NCBI GenBank assembly: GCA_903813345.2
Contig: CAIIXF020000009.1
Location: forward strand, 27,936,740 to 28,000,739
DNA length: 64,000 nucleotides
From: Owenia fusiformis
Taxonomy: Eukaryota; Annelida; Polychaeta; Sabellida; Oweniidae
Direction: 5' to 3'
Part shown: positions 20,201 to 57,699 of the stretch, one piece after another
Layout: every line of letters starts with the position of its first letter
How positions within the stretch are numbered: the stretch's first letter is position 1
Position numbers and translations under genes: made by a program
The notes under the pieces: generated by a model
What the model was told of the DNA's origin: nothing
Seen by the model: only the letters and a program-made list of their open reading frames with translations
Databases searched by the model: none

Positions 20201-21285
20201 TAGGGGTGGTCGAAATGAGATGGTAATTACTAATGGGGCAACCATGCAGCACTGCTTCGCAACCATATCCATCTGGAGCATCTCTCCGCTACTGTTGCAA
20301 TCTGCATACTTGCTCGCTTCCGCTTGGTAGATGGCATTCCAAGGGACTTCAGCATCCAAGTCACTGACTTTCCAGCAAAACCCCTGCATCCTACTTAATA
20401 ATATTATACAATAGATGGGAGTTGAGGGACTTGATTACTTTTGGTTTTCAAGACTTATCGATCCAGGAACTAATGATTATTATTTTACCAAAATCAGCCT
20501 CCAGCAATCTCCCTAAGGAATCCACACTCTGGAATCTACCCCAGGAACCTAACCATGGCAATCTACCTCCCAGGAACCCACCTTGTGTTCATTCTTCAAA
20601 GTGATGACATCTTTCTCATATTCCACTCTAGCTCGTTTGTTTGCTGATGCCATATTGTTCATCTGAGACTCAAGTTTGGTTATTTTACCCTTTGTAGCCA
20701 GTAGAGCTGCCTTGTGTATCCGATCATCCTTCTCTTTGTCAGCTGAACATTTGAACGAAGAACAAATATATTTAATCAATCAATACAGTAGCCAAAATGG
20801 TCAATTCATAGATATCTTCTTTTTTGGGAGCCAAAATGAAAATTTGTCACACTTGACTAATATTTCAATTACATCTGCCATGTGGATCTAAGACAAACAA
20901 AATAGTATAGAGGTACATGTAGAAATAGTTTTGCAATTCATTCTAGAGAAATGCAAGGTGTATAAAACATCTATCTCACCTAGAGTTACACAAATGTATA
21001 AAATGTCATTACAAAGTTCTAGGATTGGTATGATATGGTGTTTATTGCAGGCTCAGTCTGCATTTGCAAAGGGTACATACCTAGCACGGACTTAACTGAG
21101 ACCGATGGTACATTTGAAATACTCTCTGTAGGCTCCATGATGCTTCCTTCAAAACTCAACTTTGACCCCCTCAGCTGTGACTTATTGTCAAATCGTGAGC
21201 CTTCATATGGCATGGTGTCTGACAGGAAAGCTGCGAAATCATTCTTTATTCGCATCACTTGTGTATTATCAGTATCAACCTCCAT
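2245..21285 (-). CDS. MAD1L1: Mitotic spindle assembly checkpoint protein Mad1, 18 coding exons
   Basis: Mad1 sits at unattached kinetochores and nuclear pores as a coiled-coil dimer that presents Mad2 for conversion into the checkpoint inhibitor of APC/C-Cdc20. Coding exons in order: 21081-21285, 20582-20742, 15745-15927, 15202-15326, 14520-14601, 14045-14175, 13656-13770, 12600-12664, 12140-12226, 11431-11575, 11091-11221, 10454-10529, 9858-9955, 9061-9151, 7971-8193, 3466-3608, 2846-2893, 2245-2397. All have GT..AG borders and matching phases; they sum to 2262 bases, 753 residues (human 718). Visible marks: basic KRAR near residues 104-107 as in the human nuclear signal, long coiled coil, Mad2-interaction motif TKVLHFSMNP near 573-582, and the C-terminal RWD-like domain from about 640 with the Bub1-contact motif reading RLR (654-656). 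The start is the first Met of exon 1; a 5' noncoding exon is possible. Intron 2 carries a retrotransposon and intron 15 a nested opposite-strand gene. Confidence 0.96.
4779..4786 (+). promoter_or_regulatory. TATA box of the nested secreted-protein gene
   Basis: TATAAAAG lies 30 bases upstream of an initiator-like TCATTC with its A at 4809. A leader exon 4809-4844 ends in a consensus donor (AAAG then gtaagc), and the matching acceptor is at 5045-5046, just before the coding exon. A strong TATA box suits a highly expressed, tissue-restricted gene. Confidence 0.75.
5060..5440 (+). CDS. Small secreted Gly/Tyr-rich protein with two Ca-binding-like loops, nested in a MAD1L1 intron
   Basis: 126 residues. 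Residues 1-17 form a clear signal peptide with a hydrophobic core and an AxA-type cleavage site (ACAA, then PRS). Next come two Asp/Asn-rich loops, DENRDGVPD (26-34) and DANRDGKVD (37-45), with the DxNxDGxxD spacing of thrombospondin type 3, dockerin or EF-hand loops. Then follow YGYG-type repeats (46-80) and a C-terminal part with two VGPNG repeats. The gene seems complete: TATA box 4779, leader exon 4809-4844, coding exon 5047-5441, a donor one base after the stop, a 3' UTR exon from 5903 and AATAAA at 6007 and 6031. The start at 5060 is the Met that opens the signal peptide. The composition suggests an extracellular matrix, shell, cuticle or adhesive protein; no family is recognised and the function is inference. 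Confidence 0.85.
   Translation: MLKFVCLFALVAVACAAPRSYGYGDDENRDGVPDSRDANRDGKVDYGYGYGYARNSYGYGSYGYQPYGYEYVPYGDGYPYANVGPNGAVVKSPSGLIVGDNGGYIDAQSGKVVGPNGYVAPQGYGY
6007..6036 (+). terminator. poly(A) signals of the nested gene
   Basis: Two AATAAA hexamers, at 6007-6012 and 6031-6036, follow a likely 3' UTR exon that begins after the acceptor at 5901-5902. The coding-exon donor sits one base past the stop, so this junction should not trigger nonsense-mediated decay. Confidence 0.6.
6522..6591. repeat. 20-bp direct repeats in the LTR
   Basis: Three and a half copies of a 20-bp unit, attgtacaaggataagttat, at 6522, 6542, 6562 and 6582. They lie in the left half of the solo LTR. Confidence 0.85.
6871..7140. 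repeat. 187-bp-spaced direct duplication in the LTR, rich in CACGTG
   Basis: A block with tctaccaacacgtccag and tcacgtggtgaacgtgat occurs twice, 187 bases apart (near 6884 and 7071). CACGTG and ACGT motifs are dense here compared with the surrounding DNA, so it may be an LTR enhancer. Confidence 0.7.
8194..9060. other. MAD1L1 intron 14, nothing recognised
   Basis: AT-rich intron with no open frame that resembles a protein and no inverted termini that I could pair. Confidence 0.6.
9457..9640 (+). mobile_element. possible transposon end or fragment in MAD1L1 intron 13
   Basis: The sequence starts CAGGGGCGGATCTGGG, a form common as the terminus of DNA transposons, followed by a G-rich tract and a gcccaaatttt-type stretch. 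I could not find the matching opposite end, so this is a fragment or a coincidence. Confidence 0.3.
10330..10437. repeat. short tandem repeat, about 35-bp unit
   Basis: Three diverged copies of a unit with catttcataa, aggaaat and acatgta, in MAD1L1 intron 12. Confidence 0.65.
10631..11040. repeat. 60-bp minisatellite in MAD1L1 intron 11
   Basis: About five full units of 60 bp plus shorter degenerate ones; each has cattgaaaatatgaactc, attaattaga and ctgaaatatgtactc. The unit is a multiple of three, so a frame stays open across it by chance. It lies between MAD1L1 exons at 10454-10529 and 11091-11221 and is not coding. Confidence 0.9.
11576..12139. other. MAD1L1 intron 9, nothing recognised
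   Basis: AT-rich. A short block, gataaaagttttcactaaaacagg with aatgtctgtcgtgatatc, is repeated about 110 bases apart (near 11585 and 11690), as a small local duplication. No gene. Confidence 0.5.
12927..13653. mobile_element. MITE with 33-bp terminal inverted repeats, abutting a MAD1L1 exon
   Basis: The left end (12927 on) and the reversed right end (from 13653) both start AAAGGAGCACGT and agree for 33 bases with one mismatch. The 727-bp interior has no coding frame. The right end stops two bases from the exon 13656-13770, so it supplies part of that exon's splice donor. A target duplication is not clear. Confidence 0.8.
14176..14519. other. MAD1L1 intron 5 with a poly-G tract
   Basis: The main feature is an almost pure G run of about 16 bases near 14370-14386. 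Otherwise AT-rich with no gene. Confidence 0.6.
14985..15050 (-). repeat. possible tRNA-derived SINE fragment
   Basis: On the minus strand GATTCGATCCC fits the RNA polymerase III B box and the flanking CCAG/CTGG bases pair like a T-stem. I could not find a convincing A box, so this is a decayed SINE or tRNA fragment at best. Confidence 0.3.
15928..16292. other. MAD1L1 intron 2, downstream flank of the retrotransposon
   Basis: AT-rich intron sequence with no gene. It ends at the 3' terminus of the retrotransposon in the AATAAT that may be its target duplication. Confidence 0.6.
16293..20019 (-). mobile_element. full-length REL-type non-LTR retrotransposon (R2/R4/NeSL/Hero group)
   Basis: A 3727-bp element in intron 2 of MAD1L1, same orientation. 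It has a short 5' UTR (19893-20019), one intact ORF and a 3' UTR of about 210 bp without a poly(A) tail. The 5' end can fold: CTGGA/TCCAG close a four-base loop, and TAGGG/CCCTA close a six-base loop just after. AATAAT occurs at 16291-16296 and again at 20397-20402, beyond the adjoining fragment, fitting a target duplication of 4-6 bases with overlap into the element. The intact ORF and a perfect tandem copy of the 3' end suggest recent insertion. Confidence 0.88.
16503..19892 (-). CDS. Retrotransposon polyprotein: zinc finger, reverse transcriptase, CCHC knuckle, restriction-like endonuclease
   Basis: A single 1129-residue ORF with no stops or frameshifts. It would nick target DNA and copy its own RNA there by target-primed reverse transcription. 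In order: a nucleic-acid-binding finger C50-x2-C53-x12-H66-x5-C72; a basic region near 195-260; a reverse transcriptase at about 330-590 with FREIS (397-401), catalytic D471 in WLDLAKAY, GIMAGCSVSVILF (527-539) and the metal-binding FMDDI (571-575), which has Met where most elements have Ala; a thumb region; C907-x2-C910-x8-H919-x4-C924; and a PD-(D/E)xK-type endonuclease with PD (1019-1020), E1035 in VELTVPW and Lys 1051 and 1054. No apurinic endonuclease, RNase H or GIY-YIG domain is seen, which points to the R2-like branch; the clade is not resolved. Confidence 0.92.
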   Translation of the reverse strand: MTEAPTFTATDNQTREYPQDDPRGGAEDSSNRQNTTDKDPRNDNGRRDSCESCGRIFKNWHGVRIHQGKTKCSSTPTQRREVNTPRQTQDNPDPVNNHSVQVVSVEEEVNTREQEEAVKVPVFERKPKLKLPAASSSEWKDLDADLQQILNNTLKGDAKRKVEAMTSIVYDVCMDRFGLEEKGDGIPKEKGPSRRQKEIGNIRKDLRGLRKAFLNADVSEKEGLHRLRESLRRRLLLLRKADNLRKKRSEKRKTRSKFFKSPFQFVSDILGKPKSGNLECTKEEMNTSVQAAHTDPRRNEPLAEKPNLSPAPLPEHEFDTTPIKLSEVQQVIRKGRSGSAPGPSGLTYKIYKNCPLLTTRLWRLMQVLWIKKELPAPWLIAEGCFVPKEENSISLDQFREISLLSVEGKIFWAVIARRFTTFFMENKYVDTSVQKGGITGFAGCVEHTAAISKLIGEAKKEKKDLSVVWLDLAKAYPSVPHQLIYTALEHYHVPPEVIGLVKLHLGGLYMRFSTRHITSDWQRLEKGIMAGCSVSVILFVAAMNILLTDAAKECRGPLASDGTRHPPCRAFMDDITAMTCKEIGMRWILSRLEQLATWGRLTFKPKKSRSLILKKGVISDNKFTMQGEMIPTISENPIKCLGKWFDHSLNDKTHTADTLHQLATWMKAVDRTPLPGKLKIWCFQYGIIPRLNWPFTMYDFSITSVQAMERIAGKFLRKWLGVPKSFSSVNLYSTSSPAALPTSSIVEEFKVTKVRTAMLLRDSKDPTARASEVKPPERRKWSAQDAISNAESRLRQSDIVGTVAEGRKGLGSYGRVPWSKADPKAKRKMVTSEIRKTEEEARLVKATGMGSQGAWLSWESVESRKVTGSDLMQTAETSLAFFLKSLSNTLPTPTNLSLWGLTDDPTCSLCKDQPASLRHILSSCSVALGEHRYTWRHDQVLREVARQIDIIIASKTCPLAKDTTPWISFCKEGQSKAPQQQRTTMLPGILQTTADWQIMVDLDRKLVFPQDIAITTLRPDIVIRSNDKRCVILVELTVPWEDRIEVSHELKQTKYDDIITEARQKDWKAHSFPIEVGCRGFAGKSVTWMLKSLGMPSTKRKRASMQIATVAERCSRWIWLRSSAAWLPH
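20020..20396 (-). mobile_element. 5'-truncated copy of the same retrotransposon, joined to its 5' end
   Basis: These 377 bases match 16293-16669 with no difference that I could see (offset 3727). In element sense this is a 3' fragment (the last 55 or so codons plus 3' UTR) that ends exactly where the full-length copy begins, a head-to-tail pair. The right flank is AATAAT. Confidence 0.93.
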
Positions 21286-23601
21286 TTTGTTTCAATCAAA
21301 TGACAGTGGTTAAATCAAGTCATGTTCATTCAACTAAAACAAAAAAGATAACAGTAAAAAATGGTATGCAAAAGAAAACTGTTTTTAAAAGGAATTGAAT
21401 CATGAACAAGCAAAAACTGTGATGTTCTAGTAAGACCATATTTTGAAAAAGAAATATTGCGATGTTGATTCGGATAACCTCAATCCACATCGATCAGACA
21501 GCTGACTATGATGCTAAAACCTGTTCATATATTATCAAAATATATCTGGGTCATGATTGGACAAAACTGCACATATATTCAATGTTTTTCTCTGTCAATC
21601 AAAACCAAAAAATAAGATCTTGCTAATGAATGCAACTCTCAATTACCTTCCAGGATTTAGTAAACATGCATGTGTGTATTTAACCGTATCAGGTTTGTTT
21701 TGTCAACCATAAAGCTGGCACCCCCATTGCACCCCACCCATCGCATTGGCACCCCCCCCCTCCCCCAAGCTATGCCCAGGTATCTCCTCTCCTGGTAATG
21801 TCAATTTAGATGTTGGTACCTATCAAGGAATATATTATAGTGCCACAAAATGTAGTTTGTCAATCATATCTGGCAATAAAATATTGAAGAATGTTTTATG
21901 CTTATTTGTGGATGGGCCTTGGAGGATGAGTTTATCACCACTGTACTACACAGGAATTTGTCAATTGATGAGGAGGTTGAGGTCCATCTTCTAAATAAAA
22001 ATACCAACTCTATGATAGAGTAAGAGTAAGACCTGTTGCTGATGCAGAAATCACCAAACTACGAAATGTAAAATCAGCACACCAAGAATCCATTTACGTG
22101 TTCAGTGATTTTCTATATTGAAAGTTCTGCAACTTACCAGGAAATTGACAGTTTTGACACATTTATTTTGTCATGGATATTGTGCTTATGCTCCAAGGTC
22201 GACACAACAAAGCTGAAGTAGTTAAATGTATGCATCCTATGAGTGAATACTTACTAGATACTGATAGGGGTGTGGGCTTTTAATTAGAAGCCCATGGGCC
22301 ATGGTCACGGAGAGTGGGAAGTTTTCCATATGAATACTCCATGTCTGACATCTTGAATCAGAGAAAAACTGCCTCCGCCCTGAGATGTCGTTATTCACTG
22401 ACATTAATTAGCAAAAAATCATAATCCGTTACCGTACTATTGAAAGGTTTATACTTTCTTATATATGATCACGATCCCACAGGTGGCAGAATTTTTCTTA
22501 GAATACATCCTAAAGAAATACAAATGTATGCCATCTGTGCACGATCCCCTGTTATGTGTTTTGAATTTTTGGTTATGGAATAAAACCAAATCTTGTGATT
22601 TAGGCTTATCCCGTTCCAGGGCGTAGATAATTCTTCCAAGTTGTAATCGTACAGGCAAATGTATGCGCTCAGTACAGGACTTTAGTCCTGGAACGGGATA
22701 AATTTAGGCGTGCCAGAAGAATCAAGTAAACCACGGACATTCAATTGAAAACCCATGGGTAAACATTACTGAACACAGCTGGCTCAAAAGACTTCTGTCA
22801 GCTTGGTAAAGTAAGGTAAACAAAACAAGTCATAAATGATTTTTTTATTCAACCTATCTTTCGTTTTCAAACTTCTTTTCACACTTATAGTAGTTCAACC
22901 TATAGATTAGATAACATAGAGGGGGCTTCTGTTCACTCACACTGACCATAGACAAGAGTGAGATTTGAGAAGATGTACTTCAAAATATAGAAATAAAAAT
23001 ACCTGGAGTTGACAAATTGTTGAATTGTTGCGTTAGTGTCGGTAACAACTGTAAAAGTGAGAATAAAAATATAATTTTGAAAATTCGATTTTCCCATATT
23101 TTCTAATACGCATGCGCACAGGAAGTAAACATAATAGCATTGCTCTGAGGTTTTCGTTGATATCTTGAAAACTGGCCCGAATGACACTTTCATATTTTTA
23201 TATGTCAAATAATAGATTCTGTTATAGGATATGATATAAGGGATTTTAAAAATAAAACACTCAAAGTCTTGATATAAAATGATTTCTCTAAATCTTATAC
23301 CGAAAAAGTTTGGCATTACATTTTTGGCCGCTTACGATTTTGAAAAATCGCTAAATTTTCCGCCATTTTGCCTATTTTTAATTCAATGTCATTTTCTGCA
23401 AAAAATTGCTGATATATACAATTTTCCTGTAGTGTCGCCATCCCCTGTGGTAGGGGAAAGTCTGCAGACATTGGGCGGATTGCAAGTAAGCACGTGAAGG
23501 TGACCGTTTCTCAGAAAAACAACTCGTCGGACAAGGATCGACAGGTCACCTCTCCGCAAAAAACCCAAACGAAAAAACTGAGCTCACCGGGAAACGGCAC
23601 T
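21286..23601. other. intergenic region between divergent MAD1L1 and USP7 starts
   Basis: The start codons face away from each other 2.3 kb apart, so both promoters lie here. There is no clear TATA box or CpG island. A C-rich tract lies near 21718-21772 and an inverted repeat at 22606-22701. Open frames here have no family resemblance. The frame that runs into USP7 exon 1 is open upstream but has no ATG before 23602. Confidence 0.6.
22606..22701. repeat. inverted repeat, perfect 15-bp arms
   Basis: TTATCCCGTTCCAGG at 22606-22620 is the reverse complement of 22687-22701. The 96-bp unit may be a tiny MITE or a hairpin. Confidence 0.7.
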
Positions 23602-52769
<29,168 letters not shown>

Positions 52770-55608
52770 GATCTGGTAGGAGGCATGGTCTAAACAATGG
52801 CCATGTATATTGGCTTAATATGAGGCCAGGCATGGTCTAAACAATGGCCATATATCATGGCATCAAAAATGGCCAGAGCCAAGTGCAATCAAGAGCTCAG
52901 ATGTAAATGATCATATGTCATATAAATCTGATCTTACCTAATCAGTATGTCTGATTTTAGAAGATCAGAACTGCATGATTGTTCTACAGTCTGATGGTCA
53001 TGTGACCCTAGAGGTCAAGAGAGGAGCAGCAATCCCAGAGTGCATCTGCAACCCAGGCTGCACTATTTCATCATCATTATTATTATATTATCTTGGAGAG
53101 CAGAGTAGTTTAAAATGATAATTATCTCCATAGAATTCAAAGTTTTTTTAATGCCTGTTGCCAGGTAACATAGATGTCATGACGATTATCATGTTTTCTC
53201 ATGTATAATGGAACAGAGAGGAGTAAAAATCAAAAGGGCATGAAAGACTTAGAATTTAGAATTGTTTAAAGAAATTCTAGAAAGTGTAAGTGGAGAATAA
53301 AACATGTGAAGAATTGATATTTGATAGACATTATTATTAAATCTTAAAGTAAAAATATATCAATATTTTCATTTTTCTTCACTAAGGGGTAAGTTAGAAC
53401 CCTATATAATGGTACTGGAGTTATGCATTTGCAATACTCATGTAACCAATGACAAATGAATACAAGTAAACTAAAAACAAATCTGTGCTAATTTGCCATA
53501 ACTATTCTCAGTTTTCAGAAAAACTTTAGAATAGCACAGTAAAAGCTGTGTTCATGGTACAACTTTGAAACCTCAAAAAGTGTTCCACTATGTAGGTGTT
53601 CCACTTACAGAGGTCATCTTATATTAAATAAATGGGTGGATACTTTAAAGTTTCACATATAGGCTGTTACACTTCACAGGTTTCACTTCACTGGACTCAT
53701 TCCACCATTTCAGATTAATTCTTTGTAAATCTGTAAATCACTGTAAAACACTCTACTATACCTTGCATTTGGTGTTCATGAGCAACCCATTTGGCTTATT
53801 AGTGAAGATTATGTTATTTGTTTTAATTTGTCTCTTCCTTATTAATGGTTTATCGGAAGACTGTTAGATGTTATTAAGGTACTTTCAAAATATACTAAAC
53901 AGAGTATCTTATGCATTTCTAGGGGTTAGGTATAGTAGAGTGTAAAAGTAGCTGCAATACAACTGCCAGGGAATTTTTGGAGATAGTTATGATTTTGATC
54001 ATCTCTATTGAACTACTTGCAGGATCAAATCATATTTCATGAGATTAATCCTCCAATATGTGCAATCAAGTACAGTATAGAAAATAGGTCAGTCGGCTTA
54101 CTTCAAGAATTTTGCTTTTGGTGTAAATGTGGGACTTCTTCCTAAGTTGCGGAATTATATATATTATTCGATATTCTCAGAAAAGTTCTGTGGACATCTT
54201 AAAAAGGACCATTCAGATTTGAAATCTAATACTAAAGAACCATATTACGTTGCTGCAGATAAAGTAGATCTAGAAAGGACTTTACCACCAGATTAGAGAG
54301 TTAAGTTCTGTACAGTTAGCCAGTTTCTGAGAAATCTCATGATATCACATTGACAGAGTAAGTAAGAGGGGTGAACTTGAATTTAATGAAGTGATCAATT
54401 TATTTTAAACTAATTTACAATAATTTGTAACCACACTTATTTACAGTTCAACAGTCACACCACTTTTACATTCTAATTCTATTCAATTGAATTATATCAA
54501 TCATAACTTGATATTTCTTGAATCACATGTGACAAAGTGGTTTCCCTGAATCAGTTTATGTGGTATACCATACCACATGGTGCATGTTACATACATTTTT
54601 CATGGTACATTAAATAGTGTACATGTATATCAAAAAATGAATATATTTTTCAGGGGTCTATTCTAAATTTTAATTATGTGAACTGTACAGTGAAAAGCCC
54701 ATTCATACACTGCTGTACATGTATGTTCGACCCCTGAAAATATCCCAATGAGAGATATTTAAAAGTTTCTAGCTGGGAAAATTATGAATTTTCTCTGCAT
54801 ATATTTTTCAGGGGTACCTATTATTATGTTAATTATAATTATTAGGATTGTACATGATATTTCTGTAATTATGTTAATTAATAAGCTTTTTGCAAAATGT
54901 TGTGTCCAGAAACTGTCCAAATAATATAAAATAAATATAGAAAATATAAAAATTATTCTATATACTTTTGTACGATGTATCGCTATGTACTAAAACTACG
55001 GTCGTTCACTCTGTCATACACGTTGTCCCTTTCTAAAGTATCACTCTAAATCATGTTTATTTCATGCTGTTTCTCTCAAAAATGTGTAAAGATATCTCAC
55101 TCTGTCATTTAGGGAATATTTCATGTTTATCCATTTTATTTCTCTCTTACAACTTGTGTGTTCTCTTCTTTTCTTGTTTTGAGTGCAACCAATGGGATAC
55201 TTTATTTTACAAGCATCAGACTCGTCTTTCATGGTTCACTTCTGTGTACTTGTCACATCTAATGAATAAACCATTTAATTCTGCATCTACATCTAATCTA
55301 CATTTAAATCTATTCAAATCTAATATGATATCTATTTAGATTTGTGATCATTATCAAAGCAGAACAAATATATCCATTAAAATAGTGTTCTTAAGATCAC
55401 TGATTGATGTCAAAATTTGTTTATTAAATTTAATGAAGCATTTTAGATTAATAAACAAAACATTGTAGAGAACATCAAAACGTCAATGTACATACTAAAT
55501 ATTCAATTGATTTCTTTTGACTTATAACTCCTCCACCCAAAAATTAACATTGATTCTTTTAGGCTGAAAGTCGCACATTCCATGCTACCAACCAAGGAAA
55601 TCTTAATA
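52770..55608 (+). other. USP7 3' UTR and downstream DNA
   Basis: The first 0.5 kb is the likely 3' UTR. Further on I find AT-rich DNA, a decayed CAGTAA-type fragment near 53540-53640 and an inverted pair ATTTTTCAGGGGTC / GACCCCTGAAAAT near 54645 and 54729. Short frames here are not convincing genes. Confidence 0.55.
53296..53301 (+). terminator. poly(A) signal for USP7
   Basis: First canonical AATAAA after the stop codon, 527 bases downstream. Later hexamers could extend the 3' UTR; transcript data would decide. Confidence 0.45.
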
Positions 55609-55800
55609 CAGTAAAACTGTCAAATCCCAACACCATTAAGACTGGTCAAATGTATTCAGATTGGCAGCTCATATTTTGAGGTTTTTAATAAAGAGGGCTA
55701 TGGCAAATTAAAAAAGGGATTGAAAAAATCTGTTCGCATCTAGAAGTGTTCAGATAAGGGACTCAAAAAAGGGAGGTGTTCGGAAGAACATGTTTTACTG
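55609..55800. mobile_element. MITE, CAGTAA family
   Basis: Starts CAGTAAAACTG and ends GTTTTACTG, with TA on both sides. Same family as 36704-36892 and the parent of the 41-bp satellite. Confidence 0.75.
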
Positions 55801-57194
55801 TATAATCAAAAATCCTGTTAGACCAAACCAAAGACATTACTATCAAATACATACCAGCTAGAGCTAACCATTCGTGATCGAGAAGATGTGAGATTCACGA
55901 AGGTTTTTGACAAAAAATCACTTAGTGTTTAAAAAACGGAAGAAGTTTTTAAAAACAGCAGGAGAATAAATGAACAGAAGTAAAATAGGATTTATTTTCA
56001 AGACATTTGGAGAAAAACTTGGGAGATCACCTCGCAGGGAAGGCTTAAATCAGGGAATGTACCATTCTGATACTTATCACATCTTTCTGCATTCACTATC
56101 TAGAAATATGCCTTATAGAAAGAAGCTAATACAAGGCCATGATTTCTCATTATTGGAATGTACATGTATGTGTATTAGTTAATTTGCAGATATTCAACAT
56201 ACTCGTTAAACACATATAGTGTATGAATTAATAAAATCAAAATCATCTTTCTTCCACAACAGATCATTTCATTGTTCATTATCTATACACTTGTTTGGCA
56301 CAAACTTATGTCTTTCAAATTGGTTCCTTTTGAAATAGAGAGGGTTTATTCAAGGACAGTAATACATACAATAACAGTACAATAAGTACAATTAGAAATA
56401 TTTATCTCAGATTGATTTTGGCCATGTCATTTAAAAATACAAATTGGAACCGACCTGGTGTTATAAAACATATATGACTCCAAACCTTTGAATATTCAAA
56501 TATTCATGTTAAAAGGATTAAATATGATAAATGCCAGTTGTCTCTTGCATGGCTTACATATGGTTTTTGTAATGGATTTGTCAATAGACCTATTACATTG
56601 TTTAAATTTTATACAAAATATATAAGGCATAGAATAGTCATTCTTCTAGACTGGTCAGTAATGTTAATATAGCATTATAATCATTATGTGCCTTGTTGAA
56701 AATCTGCATTCTTTATTGGATTAAACTTGTAATTTGAGCCAAATTCACGAGTTTATTTACTAAGGATTGTTCTGTAATGTACTACACAGGCAATTTTTTC
56801 CATCACAATTTCTATAAAAAATCCATACAGATTCTTTACTGTCAAAACTGTAATGAAACTGTTCGGATTTGATCACGGCAATGTTTCGATAAAGAAACGA
56901 GTTTACAGAATCTGTAATGATACTGCATTTATTCTGTAAATATAAGTTTCAAACTTTACTGATTCAATAGAGTTTTTGTAAAGATTCTCTACTTTTTCTT
57001 TACATATTCCTGATAGACTGCTGCTTTCCTTGTGGATTCTTTACACGTTCTTTTTGCATTCGTTGATAAATCTTTGAAGTTATTTTAATCATTCTGTAAA
57101 ACTTCAGTAAAGGCCCTCAATAACAAAATTTTTTATTTATGGTTAATCGATTTATATTTATTAATAGTCTTTGTCAATACAATTTACATGTGAT
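55801..57194. other. intergenic DNA, no gene recognised
   Basis: AT-rich, without paired termini or convincing frames. Confidence 0.5.
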
Positions 57195-57690
57195 CTAAAG
57201 TGTATACAGCAAATATGTGTCTTAGTGAACACCTCTGTGTCTTAGAATTTGTATATCATGGATATACAGTGAACATCCCTTTGTAATGTTTATGGAATCA
57301 TTTTTCTTGATCCTCATATGGTATATAAATATAACATATAAATATAGCACCACAAATATCTGTGTATACAGCAAATATGTGTCTTGTTAAACACTTCTAA
57401 GTGAAAACCTATCTCTATAATATCATGGCTATACAATGAACAACCCTTTGTCTCTTTAATACTTATGGAATTATTGTCTCTTGATCCTCAGGCATGATTA
57501 TATATAAATATACCATATAAATATAACACCGCAGATTTCTGTGTATACAGCAAATATGTGTCTTGGTGAACATCTCTAAATGAAAACCTGTCTCTTTACC
57601 AAGTGGACAATACAGTGAACACATCTTAATTTTGTTCATTAAATTATGTATTCTGAGTTATGTTCATGGAACTATTTATTCTTAATCCTC
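57195..57690. repeat. tandem repeat, unit about 162-179 bp, three copies
   Basis: tgtatacagcaaatatgtgt recurs at 57201, 57363 and 57542, followed each time by aacac(c/t)tct, cctttgt and a ttgatcctca-like phrase. Confidence 0.8.
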
Positions 57691-57699
57691 ACATAATAT

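Noticed and set aside
16293-20396. Penelope-like element with pseudo-LTRs
   Set aside because: The tandem layout fits, but the protein has a C-terminal restriction-like endonuclease with CCHC knuckle and no GIY-YIG domain.
23413-23601. Upstream extension of USP7 exon 1
   Set aside because: The frame is open but has no ATG after the in-frame stop near 23410; a GTG start is not expected here. A GTAAGC donor-like site near 23485 also argues that this is untranslated or intron sequence.
55064-56182. Frames of 91 and 70 codons downstream of USP7
   Set aside because: AT-rich, no splice context or family resemblance; chance frames.
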